NCBI RefSeq assembly: GCF_900188005.1
Contig: NZ_FZNR01000010.1
Location: 248,001-312,000, forward strand
Direction of reading: 5' to 3'
DNA: 64,000 nt
From: Actinoplanes regularis
GTDB lineage: Bacteria; Actinomycetota; Actinomycetes; Mycobacteriales; Micromonosporaceae
Each line of letters begins with the position of its first letter. Within the stretch, counting starts at the first letter, position 1. Positions 34,702 through 43,083 of this stretch are shown here, piece after piece. A model generated the notes under the pieces. It was not told the DNA's origin. It did not search any database and worked only from the letters and a program-made list of their open reading frames with translations. The translations under genes and the position numbers were made by a program.

Positions 34702-35112
34702 GTGGCTGAGGTGACGCTGCGGCCGATCGGCGATTCCGACCTCGACGCGCTGTTCGAGCAGACGCGGGATCCCGAGTCGGTCCGGATGGCGGCGTTCACC
34801 GACAAGGATCCCGACGATCGCGCCGCCTTCGACGCCCACATGGCGAGGATCAGGGCATCACCCGAGGTCACCCACCGCGTCATCACGCTCGATGGCCGGC
34901 TCGTCGGTAGTGTCGCCAGCTTCGTGATCGAGGGCGACACCGAGGTCACGTACTGGATCGACAGGTCGTTCTGGGGGCAGGGTGTCGCTTCCCGGGCGCT
35001 GGCCCTGCTCCTGGAGGCGGTTCGGGTCCAACCCCTGTTCGCCCGTGCCGCGAGTGACAACGTGGGGTCGTTGAAGGTGCTGCAGCGGGCGGGGATGAAG
35101 CGGGCGCACTGA
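34702..35112 (+). CDS. GNAT-family acetyltransferase
   Basis: A 136-residue protein. It begins VAEVTLRPIGDSDLDALFEQ and contains the GNAT core: VITLDGRLVGSVASFVIEGD, VTYWIDRSFWGQGVASRALA (acetyl-CoA loop variant W-G-Q-G-V-A) and a C-terminal ASDNVGSLKVLQRAGMK. This places it with RimJ/RimL-like N-acetyltransferases. It ends a few residues after the AGM motif, where relatives usually add one more strand of about 15-20 residues, so the C-terminus may be shortened. The GTG at 34702 follows GGAGG by 5 nt. It is divergent from the LRV gene, with 103 nt between starts. Confidence 0.82.
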   Translation: MAEVTLRPIGDSDLDALFEQTRDPESVRMAAFTDKDPDDRAAFDAHMARIRASPEVTHRVITLDGRLVGSVASFVIEGDTEVTYWIDRSFWGQGVASRALALLLEAVRVQPLFARAASDNVGSLKVLQRAGMKRAH

Positions 35113-35204
35113 GCTCGGAATGAGACGACGTCCAGCCGTGCAGGGGGCGCCGGGAAGCCGTGGATCCTTTCCGGCTGGTGCTGATGGTCGCGTCCCGGCC
35201 CGGC

Positions 35205-35369
35205 TTACAGCCGCCGGACCCAGCCGTGCCACTCCGGCTCGGCCACAACGTCGTAACACACCGGTCGACCGCGAGCGGCGCCACCGGCCACCCACACCGC
35301 CTGACGATCAGCTCCAGTCACCCACCGGCCGGCTCCGCATCCCCCGGCAATTCGCTGCAGAACGAGCGG
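35205..35369 (-). pseudogene. Possible remnant of a small protein in the GNAT/BI-1 gap
   Basis: On the minus strand an open reading ends at a TAA at 35205-35207 and reads GRWVTGADRQAVWVAGG, then GRPVCYDVVAEPEWHGWVRR and a final Leu. The composition (W, Y, V, balanced charge) looks like real protein, unlike other frames here. No ATG or GTG start with a ribosome-binding site is found before it, since the only in-frame GTG lies inside this segment. It may be a decayed gene or the tail of one. The rest of the 258-nt gap 35113-35370 shows nothing else. Confidence 0.22.
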
Positions 35370-35370
35370 A

Positions 35371-36030
35371 TCAGCGGTTGCCGCCCCGGAAGATTCGCAG
35401 GAAGAACAGGAAGACGTTGAGGATGTCGAGGAAGATCGACGCCGCCAGCAGCGGCGCCACGTCGAGGTTGGAGTTACGCCGCAGCCGCTGGAAGTCGAAC
35501 ATGATGAACCCCGCGAAGATCACCAGGCCGAGCACGGAGTAGATGAGCGCTCCACCCGGGATGTTCACGAAGATCAGCACGATGCCGAAGACGATCAGGG
35601 CCAGCAGCGCCCAGAAGCAGATCCGGGCGAGCGCCGTGAGATCGCGGCGGGTGGCGTAACCGGCCGCGCCGAATCCGCCGACGAACAGCGCCGTCGCCGC
35701 GCCGGCCTGCCAGAGCGCCTGCGGGTCGGTGCTGGCGTAGTAGACCAGCGTCGGCGCGACCGCCACCCCCATCAGCACGCCGAACCCCAGGAGCAGCGCG
35801 ACCGTGTTCTGCCGCGACCGGCGGACGGTGAACTGCATGGCGATCAGGGCGGCGAACGACGCGAGGTATGCGATGAACGCGATGCCGCTGGACAGGTTGC
35901 GACCGAGGTACGCGCCGAGCGCGAACATGCCGGTCGTCGCCGCGACGTAGCCCATCGTCTGCGCGAACAGGGTGTGCGCGCGGTCCCGGGCGGCAACCCC
36001 GGCCGGTTGGTACGCGTAGGTGTCGCCCAT
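35371..36030 (-). CDS. Bax inhibitor-1 (YccA/YbhL) family membrane protein
   Basis: A 219-residue protein with about seven transmembrane segments. The start ARDRAHTLFAQTMGYVAATT and the end IFLDILNVFLFFLRIFRGGN are characteristic of the bacterial BI-1/YccA family, as is FIMFDFQRLRRN before the last helix, with its conserved Asp. Family members are proposed pH-sensitive calcium leak channels or modulators of membrane proteolysis; the role here is unproven. The ATG at 36030 is preceded by a G-rich ribosome-binding site; a longer in-frame reading to 36138 overlaps the upstream MFS gene and was rejected. Confidence 0.88.
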   Translation of the reverse strand: MGDTYAYQPAGVAARDRAHTLFAQTMGYVAATTGMFALGAYLGRNLSSGIAFIAYLASFAALIAMQFTVRRSRQNTVALLLGFGVLMGVAVAPTLVYYASTDPQALWQAGAATALFVGGFGAAGYATRRDLTALARICFWALLALIVFGIVLIFVNIPGGALIYSVLGLVIFAGFIMFDFQRLRRNSNLDVAPLLAASIFLDILNVFLFFLRIFRGGNR

Positions 36031-36124
36031 CGGAGCCCCCTGTGGTTGGAGATGGTCTGGCCACCACTCTGAACCTGCGCGAAGGCACGGACACCCTTCG
36101 CCAGGGGTGATAACTCCGGCCCGC

Positions 36125-37315
36125 TCAAATGCTGTCACGCATCTTCGCCGTATGTCGGCTTTCGGCCGGGCGGCGGGCGGAACCGAGGGCGAAGGCGACC
36201 CCGCCCAGCGCGGCCAGGACCCCGCAGAGCAGGAGGGTCGCCCGGTAGCCGAGATGCTCGACCGCCAGGCCGGACAGGATGCCGGAGACCAGCAGGCCGG
36301 CCGTGCACGCGTTGGTGAAGAGCGTGGTGGCGCGACCGGTGGCCGGGGCGAGCAGGTCCTGGAAGTACCGGATGCCGGCCGCCCCGACGATCGCGATCGC
36401 CACCCCGCGCAGGACCTGGCCGATCACGAGCATCAGCAGGCTCGACGAGACCACCGTCAGCGCGTAGTAGCAGACGAAGGCCCCGAACCCGCCGACGATC
36501 AGGCCGCGCTGGCCGACTCGGGCCGGAAGGGCGGCCAGCCCCAGCGTGACCACCACCTCGATGGCGGCGCAGACGCTGGAGAGCACGCCGACGGAGGCCG
36601 CTTCCTGGTGCAGGGCACGCGTGACGAACAACGGCAGCGCGAGGCCGCCCGCGAACATCGCGGTGAAGAACAGGGTGATGCTCACCGTGAGCAGCACGGG
36701 CGTCCCGCCCGGCGCCGAACGCGCCACCGCGACCGGCCCGGGCCGCGGCACGACGAGAACCGTCAACGCGGAAACGAGGAACACCCCGGCGGCCGTCCAC
36801 AGCAGCCATGAATATCCGCCTCGGGAGAGCACGAGCGCGCCCAGCAGCGGCCCGACGGCCCACGCCAGGGACCAGGCCGCGCGCAGCAGCGGACCGGAGC
36901 GTTGCCCGGCGGCCCCCTCACCGAGCACCGCCCGCGCCAGGGAGAACAGCTGCGGAAAGGCCGCCGCCATCGCCCCGAGCACCGTCACCGCCATCAGCAG
37001 CAGCACGATGAAGCTCGAAACCCGAGGCAGCAGCACATAGCCCGCCGACCCCAGAAGGATCACGGCGACCGCATACGTCCGCGTGGGCCGGTGGTCGAAC
37101 AGCCGCCCGAGCCACCAGCTGATCACGATCCCGCCGATCGCGAAGACCGACGACCACACACCGATCTGGAACGGCGTCAGCCCGACGACATCGGCACCGA
37201 AGAGGACGATGTAGGAGTTGACCATCGAGTCCGCGATGCCGAGCAGCAGGACGGCGACGAAGAGCACGAGAACGACCACCTGGACTTCGTACCGGCCAAA
37301 TCCTTCCAGCGACAT
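36125..37315 (-). CDS. MFS exporter, SET (sugar efflux)-like
   Basis: A 396-residue major-facilitator protein with 12 predicted helices. The opening (LLGIADSMVNSYIVLFGADV, LTPFQIGVWSSVFAIGGIVI, SWWLGRLFDHRPTRTYAVAV) resembles the SetA/SetB sugar-efflux group, including the short loop between TM2 and TM3. The central loop is short and the C-terminal half is less conserved. The substrate cannot be told from sequence. An inverted repeat 12-34 nt upstream (see 37327-37349) may be its operator. The BI-1 gene follows 94 nt downstream on the same strand. Confidence 0.8.
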   Translation of the reverse strand: MSLEGFGRYEVQVVVLVLFVAVLLLGIADSMVNSYIVLFGADVVGLTPFQIGVWSSVFAIGGIVISWWLGRLFDHRPTRTYAVAVILLGSAGYVLLPRVSSFIVLLLMAVTVLGAMAAAFPQLFSLARAVLGEGAAGQRSGPLLRAAWSLAWAVGPLLGALVLSRGGYSWLLWTAAGVFLVSALTVLVVPRPGPVAVARSAPGGTPVLLTVSITLFFTAMFAGGLALPLFVTRALHQEAASVGVLSSVCAAIEVVVTLGLAALPARVGQRGLIVGGFGAFVCYYALTVVSSSLLMLVIGQVLRGVAIAIVGAAGIRYFQDLLAPATGRATTLFTNACTAGLLVSGILSGLAVEHLGYRATLLLCGVLAALGGVAFALGSARRPAESRHTAKMRDSI

Positions 37316-37326
37316 CGATTTAAGAA

Positions 37327-37349
37327 CGGAAATTCAAGATCCATTTCCG
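37327..37349. promoter_or_regulatory. Operator-like inverted repeat upstream of the SET-like MFS gene
   Basis: CGGAAAT (37327-37333) and ATTTCCG (37343-37349) are perfect 7-bp arms around a 9-nt spacer, in an unusually AT-rich patch directly upstream of the start codon at 37315. The size and position suit repression by a dimeric regulator. No regulator gene is adjacent. The remainder of the 231-nt gap up to narK is GC-rich with no gene visible. Confidence 0.35.
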
Positions 37350-37546
37350 GGGTACGACCGATGGGGACCTGTGACCAGGCTTCCAGCCGAGCCCCGTGGC
37401 TCTCCCGCGCGGGGCCCGCGCGGTCCCGGGCCCCTGCCGCGCGTCCCGGCCCGCTTCCAGCCCGCTGCCGCCGCCGTCCGGCGAACTGCTCGACCCCGCC
37501 CGGGAAGCCGTCCGCTGCTGCCCGGGCGAGGCGCCGGCCCTCGAGG

Positions 37547-38752
37547 TCAGGCCGTGATCGGCTCGCGGTGCCGGCCGACCGCGAGCAGGTCGAACGCCAG
37601 GGCCGCGAGCGCGACCACCGCCAGCAGGGCGAGTCCGATCCCGTACGAGTGGAAGCTGCCGTAGATCGCGCCCATCACCAGCGGCGGGACGAAGCCGCCG
37701 AGGCCGCCGGCCGCGCCCACCACGCCGGTGACCGAGCCGACCTGGGCGGCCGGGGCGCGCTGGGCGACGAGGGCGAACGTCGCGCCGCTGCCGGCGCCGA
37801 GGGCGGCCGCCATGGCGAGGAACGCGATGGTGCCGACCGGGGCGAGGCCGGGGGTGAACGACTGCGCGAGCGCGCCGAGGACGACGACGCCCAGGCTACC
37901 GGCGAGCACCCGGCTGGCGGCCACCCGGTCGGCGAGCCAGCCGCCGACCGGTCGCATCAGGACGGCGAGCAGCACGAACCCGGCCATCCGGTTGGCGGCG
38001 TCGGCCTGGGTCAGCCCGTACCCGTTCTTCAGGTAGGCGGGCAGGTAGACGGAGAACGCCACGTAGCCGCCGAAGGCGACCGCGTACAGCGCGGCGGCCT
38101 GCCAGGTGATCCGCAGCCGGAGGGTGCTGCCGAGCCGGGCGGCCAGCGGCGTGGCGGGCACGACCCGGCCCGGCGCGTCGCGCAGCACCAGCCAGGCGAC
38201 GACCGCGTAGAAGGCCAGCACCGCCGCGGTGATCAGGAACGGCGTGCGCAGGCTGTTCGCGTCGACCAGCTTGACCGTGGTCAGGGCGCTGATCGCGGTG
38301 CCGCCCATGCCCATTCCGAAGACGCCGACGGCGAAGCCGCGCCGCTCCGGCGGGAACCAGGCGTTGACGAACGGCACACCGACCGCGAACGCCGTGCCGC
38401 CGATGCCGAGGAAGAAGCCGCCGACCAGGATCGCCGTGAGCGAGTCGTGGCCGACCAGGCCGAGATACAGCACCGGGACGATGGTGCTGATCGACACCAG
38501 CGGGAACATGATCCGGCCGCCGAACCGGTCGGTCAGCGCGCCGACCGGGATGCGGCCGAGCGAGCCGACCACCACCGGCACGGCCACCAGCAGCGACTGC
38601 TGGAGGGAGCTCAGGTGCAGGGCCGCGGTGAACCTGGTGGCGAGCGGACTGAGCAGCGCCCACGCCCAGAAGTTGACGGCGAAGCCGATCGTCGCGAGTG
38701 CGAGCATCACGCCGGGCTTGGCTCCGGCTGCTCGGTTCCGGGTTGTGCTCAT
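37547..38752 (-). CDS. narK: Nitrate/nitrite MFS transporter NarK-like
   Basis: A 401-residue MFS protein with 12 helices. The nitrate-porter pattern is clear: FAVNFWAWALLSPLATRFTA in TM1, the conserved Arg in GSLGRIPVGALTDRFGGR, GIGGTAFAVGVPFVNAWFPP with the glycine-rich NNP motif, RRGFAVGVFGMGMGGTAISA, and GSGATFALVAQRAPAAQVGS as the second signature. It would import nitrate for narGHJI (42322-48858) and/or export nitrite. The ATG at 38752 has GGAG upstream; a longer reading to 39121 runs through the intergenic region. A DosR-like box lies 77 nt upstream. Confidence 0.9.
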   Translation of the reverse strand: MSTTRNRAAGAKPGVMLALATIGFAVNFWAWALLSPLATRFTAALHLSSLQQSLLVAVPVVVGSLGRIPVGALTDRFGGRIMFPLVSISTIVPVLYLGLVGHDSLTAILVGGFFLGIGGTAFAVGVPFVNAWFPPERRGFAVGVFGMGMGGTAISALTTVKLVDANSLRTPFLITAAVLAFYAVVAWLVLRDAPGRVVPATPLAARLGSTLRLRITWQAAALYAVAFGGYVAFSVYLPAYLKNGYGLTQADAANRMAGFVLLAVLMRPVGGWLADRVAASRVLAGSLGVVVLGALAQSFTPGLAPVGTIAFLAMAAALGAGSGATFALVAQRAPAAQVGSVTGVVGAAGGLGGFVPPLVMGAIYGSFHSYGIGLALLAVVALAALAFDLLAVGRHREPITA

Positions 38753-38828
38753 GCTGTCTCCACGGTCGCTGTGGTGCCCCGGGTTCGGGTCTCCACGACA
38801 GCCTCCCGCGGCGCCCCGTACGCCAGTA

Positions 38829-38842
38829 GGGACCTTCGTCCT
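38829..38842. promoter_or_regulatory. DosR/DevR-like box upstream of narK
   Basis: GGGACCTTCGTCCT on the + strand agrees at 11 of 14 positions with the DosR consensus GGGACTWWAGTCCC. It is 77 nt upstream of the narK start. A related pair of sites lies in front of narG, so the two nitrate units may share a hypoxia-type regulator. Footprinting is lacking; this is by eye. Confidence 0.45.
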
Positions 38843-38879
38843 GTCGAAGGGTCCTCTTGGGACGCTGCCGGCGACCGGG

Positions 38880-39221
38880 TCAGGCCCGGCGGCGGGATCT
38901 GAACAGCGCCAGCCCGCCCAGGGCGGCCGCGACCAGCCCGAACACGACGCCCGCGTAGCCGCCGACCACGCCGTTGCCGGTGCCGGGCCCGCCATCGGCG
39001 GTGGCCACCACCAGCAGGCCGACGAGCGCTCCGGCGACGCCCGCGGCCAAGGCGGCGAACGACCTCCGCGTGACGCGGTGGCCGGTCGAGCGGGCCAGCG
39101 CGAGTCCGCCGAGGACGGCACCGGCCAGGGCGGTCAGCGCGGCGGCGGTGGCCACTACGCGATCGACGGTCACGGTGCCCGCGTCGACGGTGGAGACGGC
39201 GAGCAACAACGGGTACGACAT
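38880..39221 (-). CDS. Small membrane protein, DUF6223-like
   Basis: A 113-residue protein with four hydrophobic segments: an N-terminal YPLLLAVSTVDAG stretch, VVATAAALTALAGAVLGGLA, FAALAAGVAGALVGLLVVAT and GYAGVVFGLVAAALGGLALF, ending in a basic RSRRRA. The GTGNGVVGGYAGVVFGL phrase recalls DUF6223 proteins of actinobacteria; that family has no known function. The ATG at 39221 has a strong GAGGAGG 5 nt upstream. It is divergent from the sensor kinase at 39416 and lies 127 nt upstream of narK on the same strand. Confidence 0.6.
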   Translation of the reverse strand: MSYPLLLAVSTVDAGTVTVDRVVATAAALTALAGAVLGGLALARSTGHRVTRRSFAALAAGVAGALVGLLVVATADGGPGTGNGVVGGYAGVVFGLVAAALGGLALFRSRRRA

Positions 39222-39415
39222 GGCGTCCTCCTCGGTGGTTCCGGCTTGACGCCATCGATCCTGGCCGTCCGGCCGCCGCCGGGCATCGTGCCGGCGTCGG
39301 CACTTCGCGCTGCCGCGGGCGTGGCAGGAGACGATCGGAGTACGGCGTACGTGGTAGTCGCCCGCACCCGCCACGGCAGGATTCGCCGGGCGGCGCGTCC
39401 GGCTAGGGTGCCCAC

Positions 39416-40525
39416 ATGGGCAGTGCACGGCTCCGGGACTGGGCGGTCGCCGTCGCGGTCGCGGCGATCCTGGTGACCGCCGGGCTCTCCGAGCACCGCT
39501 CGCCGTCCGGTCCCGTCCCGCTTGGCTACGCGCTGCTGGCGGCCGGCGGTCTCGTGCTGGCCGCACGCCGGCGCGCCCCGGTCGCGGTGCTGGTCGTCAG
39601 CGGGCTGTGCGTGGTCGGCTATCAGGCCGCCGGCTTCGCCGTGTTCGCCGTGGCCTACCTGGTGGCGGTCTACTCGGCGATGCGGGCCGGGCACCGGGTC
39701 GCCACCGCGCTCACGAGCGTGGTCCTGCTGGCCGCGCTCCCGGTCGCGGTGCTGGTCTCGGGCCGGCACGACACCGCGCAGGCGTTCGCCCAGGCCCGGG
39801 GTGTGCTCGAACTGGCCTGGCTGATCGCGGCCGCGTCGGCGGGCGAGGCGCTGCGCCAGGCCGAACGCCGGGCGGACGAGGCCGAGCGCACCCGGGAGGA
39901 GAGCGCGCTGCGCCGGGCGGACGAGGAGCGGCTGCACATCGCCCGGGAGCTGCACGACTCGCTCACCCACCAGATCTCCGTGATCAAGGTGCAGGCCGAG
40001 GCGGCCGTCCACGTGGCGCGGAAACGCGGCGAGCCGGTGCCGGAGGCCCTGCTGGCGATCCGGGACGCCGGCCGGGAGGCGGCCCGTGAGCTGCGCGCGA
40101 CCCTGGAGGCGCTGCGCGACGACGACACCGTCCCGCCGTACGGCCTCGACGACCTGCCCGGCCTCGTGCAACGCTCCGGCGCGACCGGTCTGCGCACGTC
40201 GCTGACGATCGAGGGCGATCGGGCCGCGGTGCCGGCCGCGGTGGGCCGGACCGCGTACCGGATCGTGCAGGAGTCGCTGACCAACGTGGCCCGGCACGCC
40301 CGGGCCGGCGTCGCGTCCGTCCGGGTGACCTACCGTCCCGGCGCCGTGGTCGTCCAGGTCGACGACGACGGCGTCGCGACGCCGCAGTCCCCGCCGGTGC
40401 CGGGCGTCGGCCTGCTCGGGATGCGGGAGCGGGTCACCGCCCTCGGCGGCGACCTGCGCGCCGAACCGCGCGGCGGGGGCGGCTTCACGGTCCGCGCCGA
40501 ACTGCCCGTGGACCGTACACCGTGA
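39416..40525 (+). CDS. Sensor histidine kinase, NarL-partner (HisKA_3) type
   Basis: A 369-residue kinase. Residues 10-140 hold about five transmembrane segments with almost no extracytoplasmic domain. A coiled linker (QAERRADEAERTREESALRR) leads to the HisKA_3 motif ARELHDSLTHQIS with His180 as phosphorylation site. The HATPase region shows AYRIVQESLTNVARHARAG (N box), VDDDG and GVGLLGMRERVTALGG. The lack of GAF/PAS or heme-binding domains argues against a DosS-type oxygen sensor; it probably senses the membrane or envelope. Its stop overlaps the response regulator start (GTGA). Confidence 0.92.
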   Translation: MGSARLRDWAVAVAVAAILVTAGLSEHRSPSGPVPLGYALLAAGGLVLAARRRAPVAVLVVSGLCVVGYQAAGFAVFAVAYLVAVYSAMRAGHRVATALTSVVLLAALPVAVLVSGRHDTAQAFAQARGVLELAWLIAAASAGEALRQAERRADEAERTREESALRRADEERLHIARELHDSLTHQISVIKVQAEAAVHVARKRGEPVPEALLAIRDAGREAARELRATLEALRDDDTVPPYGLDDLPGLVQRSGATGLRTSLTIEGDRAAVPAAVGRTAYRIVQESLTNVARHARAGVASVRVTYRPGAVVVQVDDDGVATPQSPPVPGVGLLGMRERVTALGGDLRAEPRGGGGFTVRAELPVDRTP

Positions 40526-41184
40526 TCCGGGTCCTGCTGGTCGACGACCAGCCGCTGATCCGCAGCGGGTTCCGCGCGCTGCTCTGCGCCGAGGACGACA
40601 TGACGGTCGTGGCCGAGGCGGGCGACGGCGCCGAGGGCGTGGCGCTGGCCCGGCTGCACCGGCCGGACGTGGTGCTCCTCGACATCCGGATGCCGGTGGT
40701 CGACGGCATCGAGGCCACCCGGCGCATCGCGACCGATCCGGATCTGGACGGCGTGCACGTCGTCGTCCTGACCAACTACGGGCTGGACGAGTACGTCTTC
40801 GACGCGTTACGCGCCGGGGCGGCCGGCTTCCTCGTCAAGGACATCCTGCCGGAGGACTTCCTGCACGGCGTCCGTGTCGCCGCCCGCGGCGACGCGCTGC
40901 TCGCACCGTCGATCACCCGCAAGCTGATCGACCGGTACGTCACCCAGCCACCGCACGCCGGCCCCGCCGCCGGGCTGACGGAGCTGACCGCTCGTGAGCG
41001 GGAGGCCGTCACGCTTGTCGCGCGCGGCCTCTCCAACGACGAGATCGCCGGCCGGATGGTGATCAGCCCGGTGACCGCCAAGACGCACGTCAACCGGGCC
41101 ATGACCAAGCTGCACGCGCGGGACCGCGCCCAGCTGGTCATTCTCGCCTACGAGTCCGGCCTGGTGACTCCGCACAGCTCTTGA
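40522..41184 (+). CDS. NarL/LuxR-family response regulator
   Basis: A 220-residue regulator. The receiver has the acidic pair VDDQ (residues about 7-9), phospho-acceptor Asp54 in VVLLDIRMPVVDG and Lys in GFLVKDILPEDF, so it should be phosphorylated by the co-encoded kinase. The C-terminal HTH is LTAREREAVTLVARGLSNDE with VTAKTHVNRAMTKLHARD. Most relatives regulate adjacent or envelope-stress genes. Its location between narK and narGHJI makes nitrate genes possible targets, but this family is too common for that to be more than a guess. Confidence 0.92.
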   Translation: MIRVLLVDDQPLIRSGFRALLCAEDDMTVVAEAGDGAEGVALARLHRPDVVLLDIRMPVVDGIEATRRIATDPDLDGVHVVVLTNYGLDEYVFDALRAGAAGFLVKDILPEDFLHGVRVAARGDALLAPSITRKLIDRYVTQPPHAGPAAGLTELTAREREAVTLVARGLSNDEIAGRMVISPVTAKTHVNRAMTKLHARDRAQLVILAYESGLVTPHSS

Positions 41185-41210
41185 CGGGCCATTAATCGAA
41201 GCGCTTCAAT
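41181..41210 (+). promoter_or_regulatory. Promoter with LacI-type operator in front of the SGNH esterase
   Basis: TTGACG (41181-41186) and TTCAAT (41205-41210) are spaced 18 nt apart as -35 and -10 elements. Between and over them lies ATCGAAGCGCTTCAAT (41195-41210), whose core GAAGCGCTTC is a perfect palindrome typical of LacI/GalR-family operators. Transcription would begin at about 41216-41218, on the ATG itself, so the mRNA is probably leaderless. No LacI-family gene is in the window. Confidence 0.6.
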
Positions 41211-41215
41211 GCCTT

Positions 41216-42253
41216 ATGAAACGTTTTAGGGGCTCATCCCTGATCCTCGCCCTGACCTCCGCCACCATCGCGCTCCCCTCCCCCGCCTCGGCCTCCCCGG
41301 CGATCCCGGTGACCTGCACCGGAAGCTCGCCCATCGTCTGCCACGCGGACCTACCGCCCGGAAACTACGACGTCGCCGTCACCCTCGGCGCGCCGGACGT
41401 CGCGGCCTCCACAGCCGTACGCGCCGAAGCCCGCAGGATGATGGTGAGCGAGGTGGCCGCCGAGGCCGGACGGTTCGCCCACCGCCGGTTCGGCGTCAAC
41501 GTGCGGGAGCCCGAGGGTGAGCCGACCAAGGCCGGGTCCGGCACTCCGGGCCTGACGCTCACCTTCACCGGCGCCGCGCCCGCCGTCCGCAACGTCACCG
41601 TGCGCCCGTCGCGGCCGCACCGGCCGATGCTCTACCTCGCCGGCGACTCCACCGTGTGCGACCAGGACACCTTTCCGTACACCGGATGGGGTCAGGCCAT
41701 CCCGCAGCATCTTCCGGGCGTGCCGGTCGCCAACTACGCCGACTCCGGGGAGAGCTCCGGGTCCTTCCTCGCCGACCCGCTGCTGTTCGCCACGATGGCG
41801 CCGCTGCTGCACCGCGGCGACGTGGTGCTGCTGCAGTTCGGGCACAACGACAAGCAGACCACCGCCGAGGACTACCGGGCCAATCTGACCAGCCTGGTCG
41901 CCGGGGTGCGCGAGCGGCACGCGCGACCGATCCTGGTCAGCCCGCCGGTCCGGCGGATCTTCGGCGGCGACGGGAAGCTGACCCCGGTGGCGCTGCACGT
42001 CAACGGCCTCGGCGTGGACCTGCCGGCGGAGATGGAACGGGTCGCGGCCGAACTGGACGTGTCCTACATCAACCTGACGGCGGACAGTGCCGCGCTGGTG
42101 GAGGGGCTCGGGCCTACCGACTCGCAGCCGATCTACCTGTACCGGGAACTCAAGGACAACACCCACTTCTCCGAGTACGGGGCGGACGTCATCGGCCGGC
42201 TCGTCCTCACCCGACTCGGCCCGCTGCTCAGCCGGCCCGCCGACCAGCGGTGA
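41216..42253 (+). CDS. Secreted SGNH hydrolase, rhamnogalacturonan acetylesterase-like
   Basis: A 345-residue protein with a signal peptide (KRF, then hydrophobic SLILALTSATIALP, cleavage after ASA). Residues about 30-125 form a beta domain common to bacterial rhamnogalacturonan acetylesterases, starting CTGSSPIVCHADLPPGNYDV. The SGNH domain has LYLAGDSTVCDQ (nucleophile Ser), the Gly block NYADSGESSG, FGHND (Asn) and DNTHFSEYGA (catalytic Asp/His). It should remove acetyl groups from pectin, allowing plant cell-wall breakdown. The LacI-type operator upstream implies induction by a sugar. No ribosome-binding site is visible, consistent with a leaderless transcript. Confidence 0.88.
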   Translation: MKRFRGSSLILALTSATIALPSPASASPAIPVTCTGSSPIVCHADLPPGNYDVAVTLGAPDVAASTAVRAEARRMMVSEVAAEAGRFAHRRFGVNVREPEGEPTKAGSGTPGLTLTFTGAAPAVRNVTVRPSRPHRPMLYLAGDSTVCDQDTFPYTGWGQAIPQHLPGVPVANYADSGESSGSFLADPLLFATMAPLLHRGDVVLLQFGHNDKQTTAEDYRANLTSLVAGVRERHARPILVSPPVRRIFGGDGKLTPVALHVNGLGVDLPAEMERVAAELDVSYINLTADSAALVEGLGPTDSQPIYLYRELKDNTHFSEYGADVIGRLVLTRLGPLLSRPADQR

Positions 42254-42321
42254 TGGAGAGGACGCTGCCCTCCGGATCCCGGAACGACTGGGTGGTCCGC
42301 GCGGCCGCCGGCTCCCGGCAT

Positions 42322-43083
42322 CTACCCGTGGTGGAGATGGAGCGCCTGCTCAGCCTTACCGGCGTTTGAGGAGCGCACCTCGGCCGGCGTCGGGCCCGGT
42401 GCGGGGAACGGGCCGCGGCGGGCGCGGTAGACGACGTACGGGCGCCAGAGGTACGCCAGCGGCGCGGACCAGACGTGCACCAGCCGGGTGAACGGCCACA
42501 GCGCGAGGAAGAGGAACCCGCCGACGGCGTGCAGCTGGTACACCAGCGGCGCCCCGGTCATCAGCTCGGTGTGCGGCTGGAACCAGAAGATCCCGCGGAA
42601 CCAGACGGCGATCGTCTCCCGGTAGTCGTACCCGTCGCCGAGCAGGTTCGTCGCCACCGTGGCGGTCATCCCGAGGACCACCATCGCGGCCAGGAACGCG
42701 TACAGCACTTTGTCCATGCGGGTGGTGACCCGGCGGATCCGGGCGCTGACCAGGCGCCGGGCGATCAGCAGGAGCAGGCCGGCGACAAGTACCGTCCCGG
42801 TGAGCGCGCCACCCCAGACCGCCACCGCGTGGTAGACGTGCTCGGGCACGCCGAGTGCTTCGGTGACCGGGGCCGGCACCAGCAGGCCCATCGCGTGCCC
42901 GCCGATCACCCCGAACGCGCCCAGGTGGAACAGCGGCGAGCCGAGCCGCAGCAGCCGGCTCTCCAGCAGCTGGCTGGTGTGCGTGGTCCAGCCGAACTGA
43001 TCGTGCCGCCACCGCCAGACGTGCCCGGCGACGAAGACGATCAGGCAGGCGTACGGCAGCACGACCCAGATCAGGGTGTTCAT
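42322..43083 (-). CDS. narI: Respiratory nitrate reductase gamma subunit (cytochrome b)
   Basis: A 253-residue membrane protein with five transmembrane helices. His residues in GHVWRWRHDQFGW, GVIGGHAMG, VYHAVAVWGG and VYQLHAVGGF fit the four axial ligands of the two b-type hemes. It passes electrons from menaquinol to NarH. The ATG overlaps the narJ stop (ATGA). The C-terminus after WRPYVVYRARRG is a short Pro-rich tail. It is the last gene of the narGHJI operon, and its stop lies 69 nt from the opposing esterase gene. Confidence 0.95.
   Translation of the reverse strand: MNTLIWVVLPYACLIVFVAGHVWRWRHDQFGWTTHTSQLLESRLLRLGSPLFHLGAFGVIGGHAMGLLVPAPVTEALGVPEHVYHAVAVWGGALTGTVLVAGLLLLIARRLVSARIRRVTTRMDKVLYAFLAAMVVLGMTATVATNLLGDGYDYRETIAVWFRGIFWFQPHTELMTGAPLVYQLHAVGGFLFLALWPFTRLVHVWSAPLAYLWRPYVVYRARRGPFPAPGPTPAEVRSSNAGKAEQALHLHHG

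Noticed and set aside
34599..35060. N-terminal extension of the LRV protein on the minus strand
   Set aside because: It runs antisense through the acetyltransferase and is Ser/Arg/Thr-rich; the LRV repeats begin after the GTG at 34598.
37353..37368. A further DosR-like box (GGGGACCTGTGACC) upstream of the SET-like MFS gene
   Set aside because: Only about 9 of 14 positions agree with the consensus and the second half-site is broken; not distinguishable from chance in GC-rich DNA.
42253..42369. A 38-codon ORF starting on the esterase stop (ATG at 42253)
   Set aside because: No ribosome-binding site, overlaps the end of narI on the other strand and shows no recognisable pattern; probably chance.
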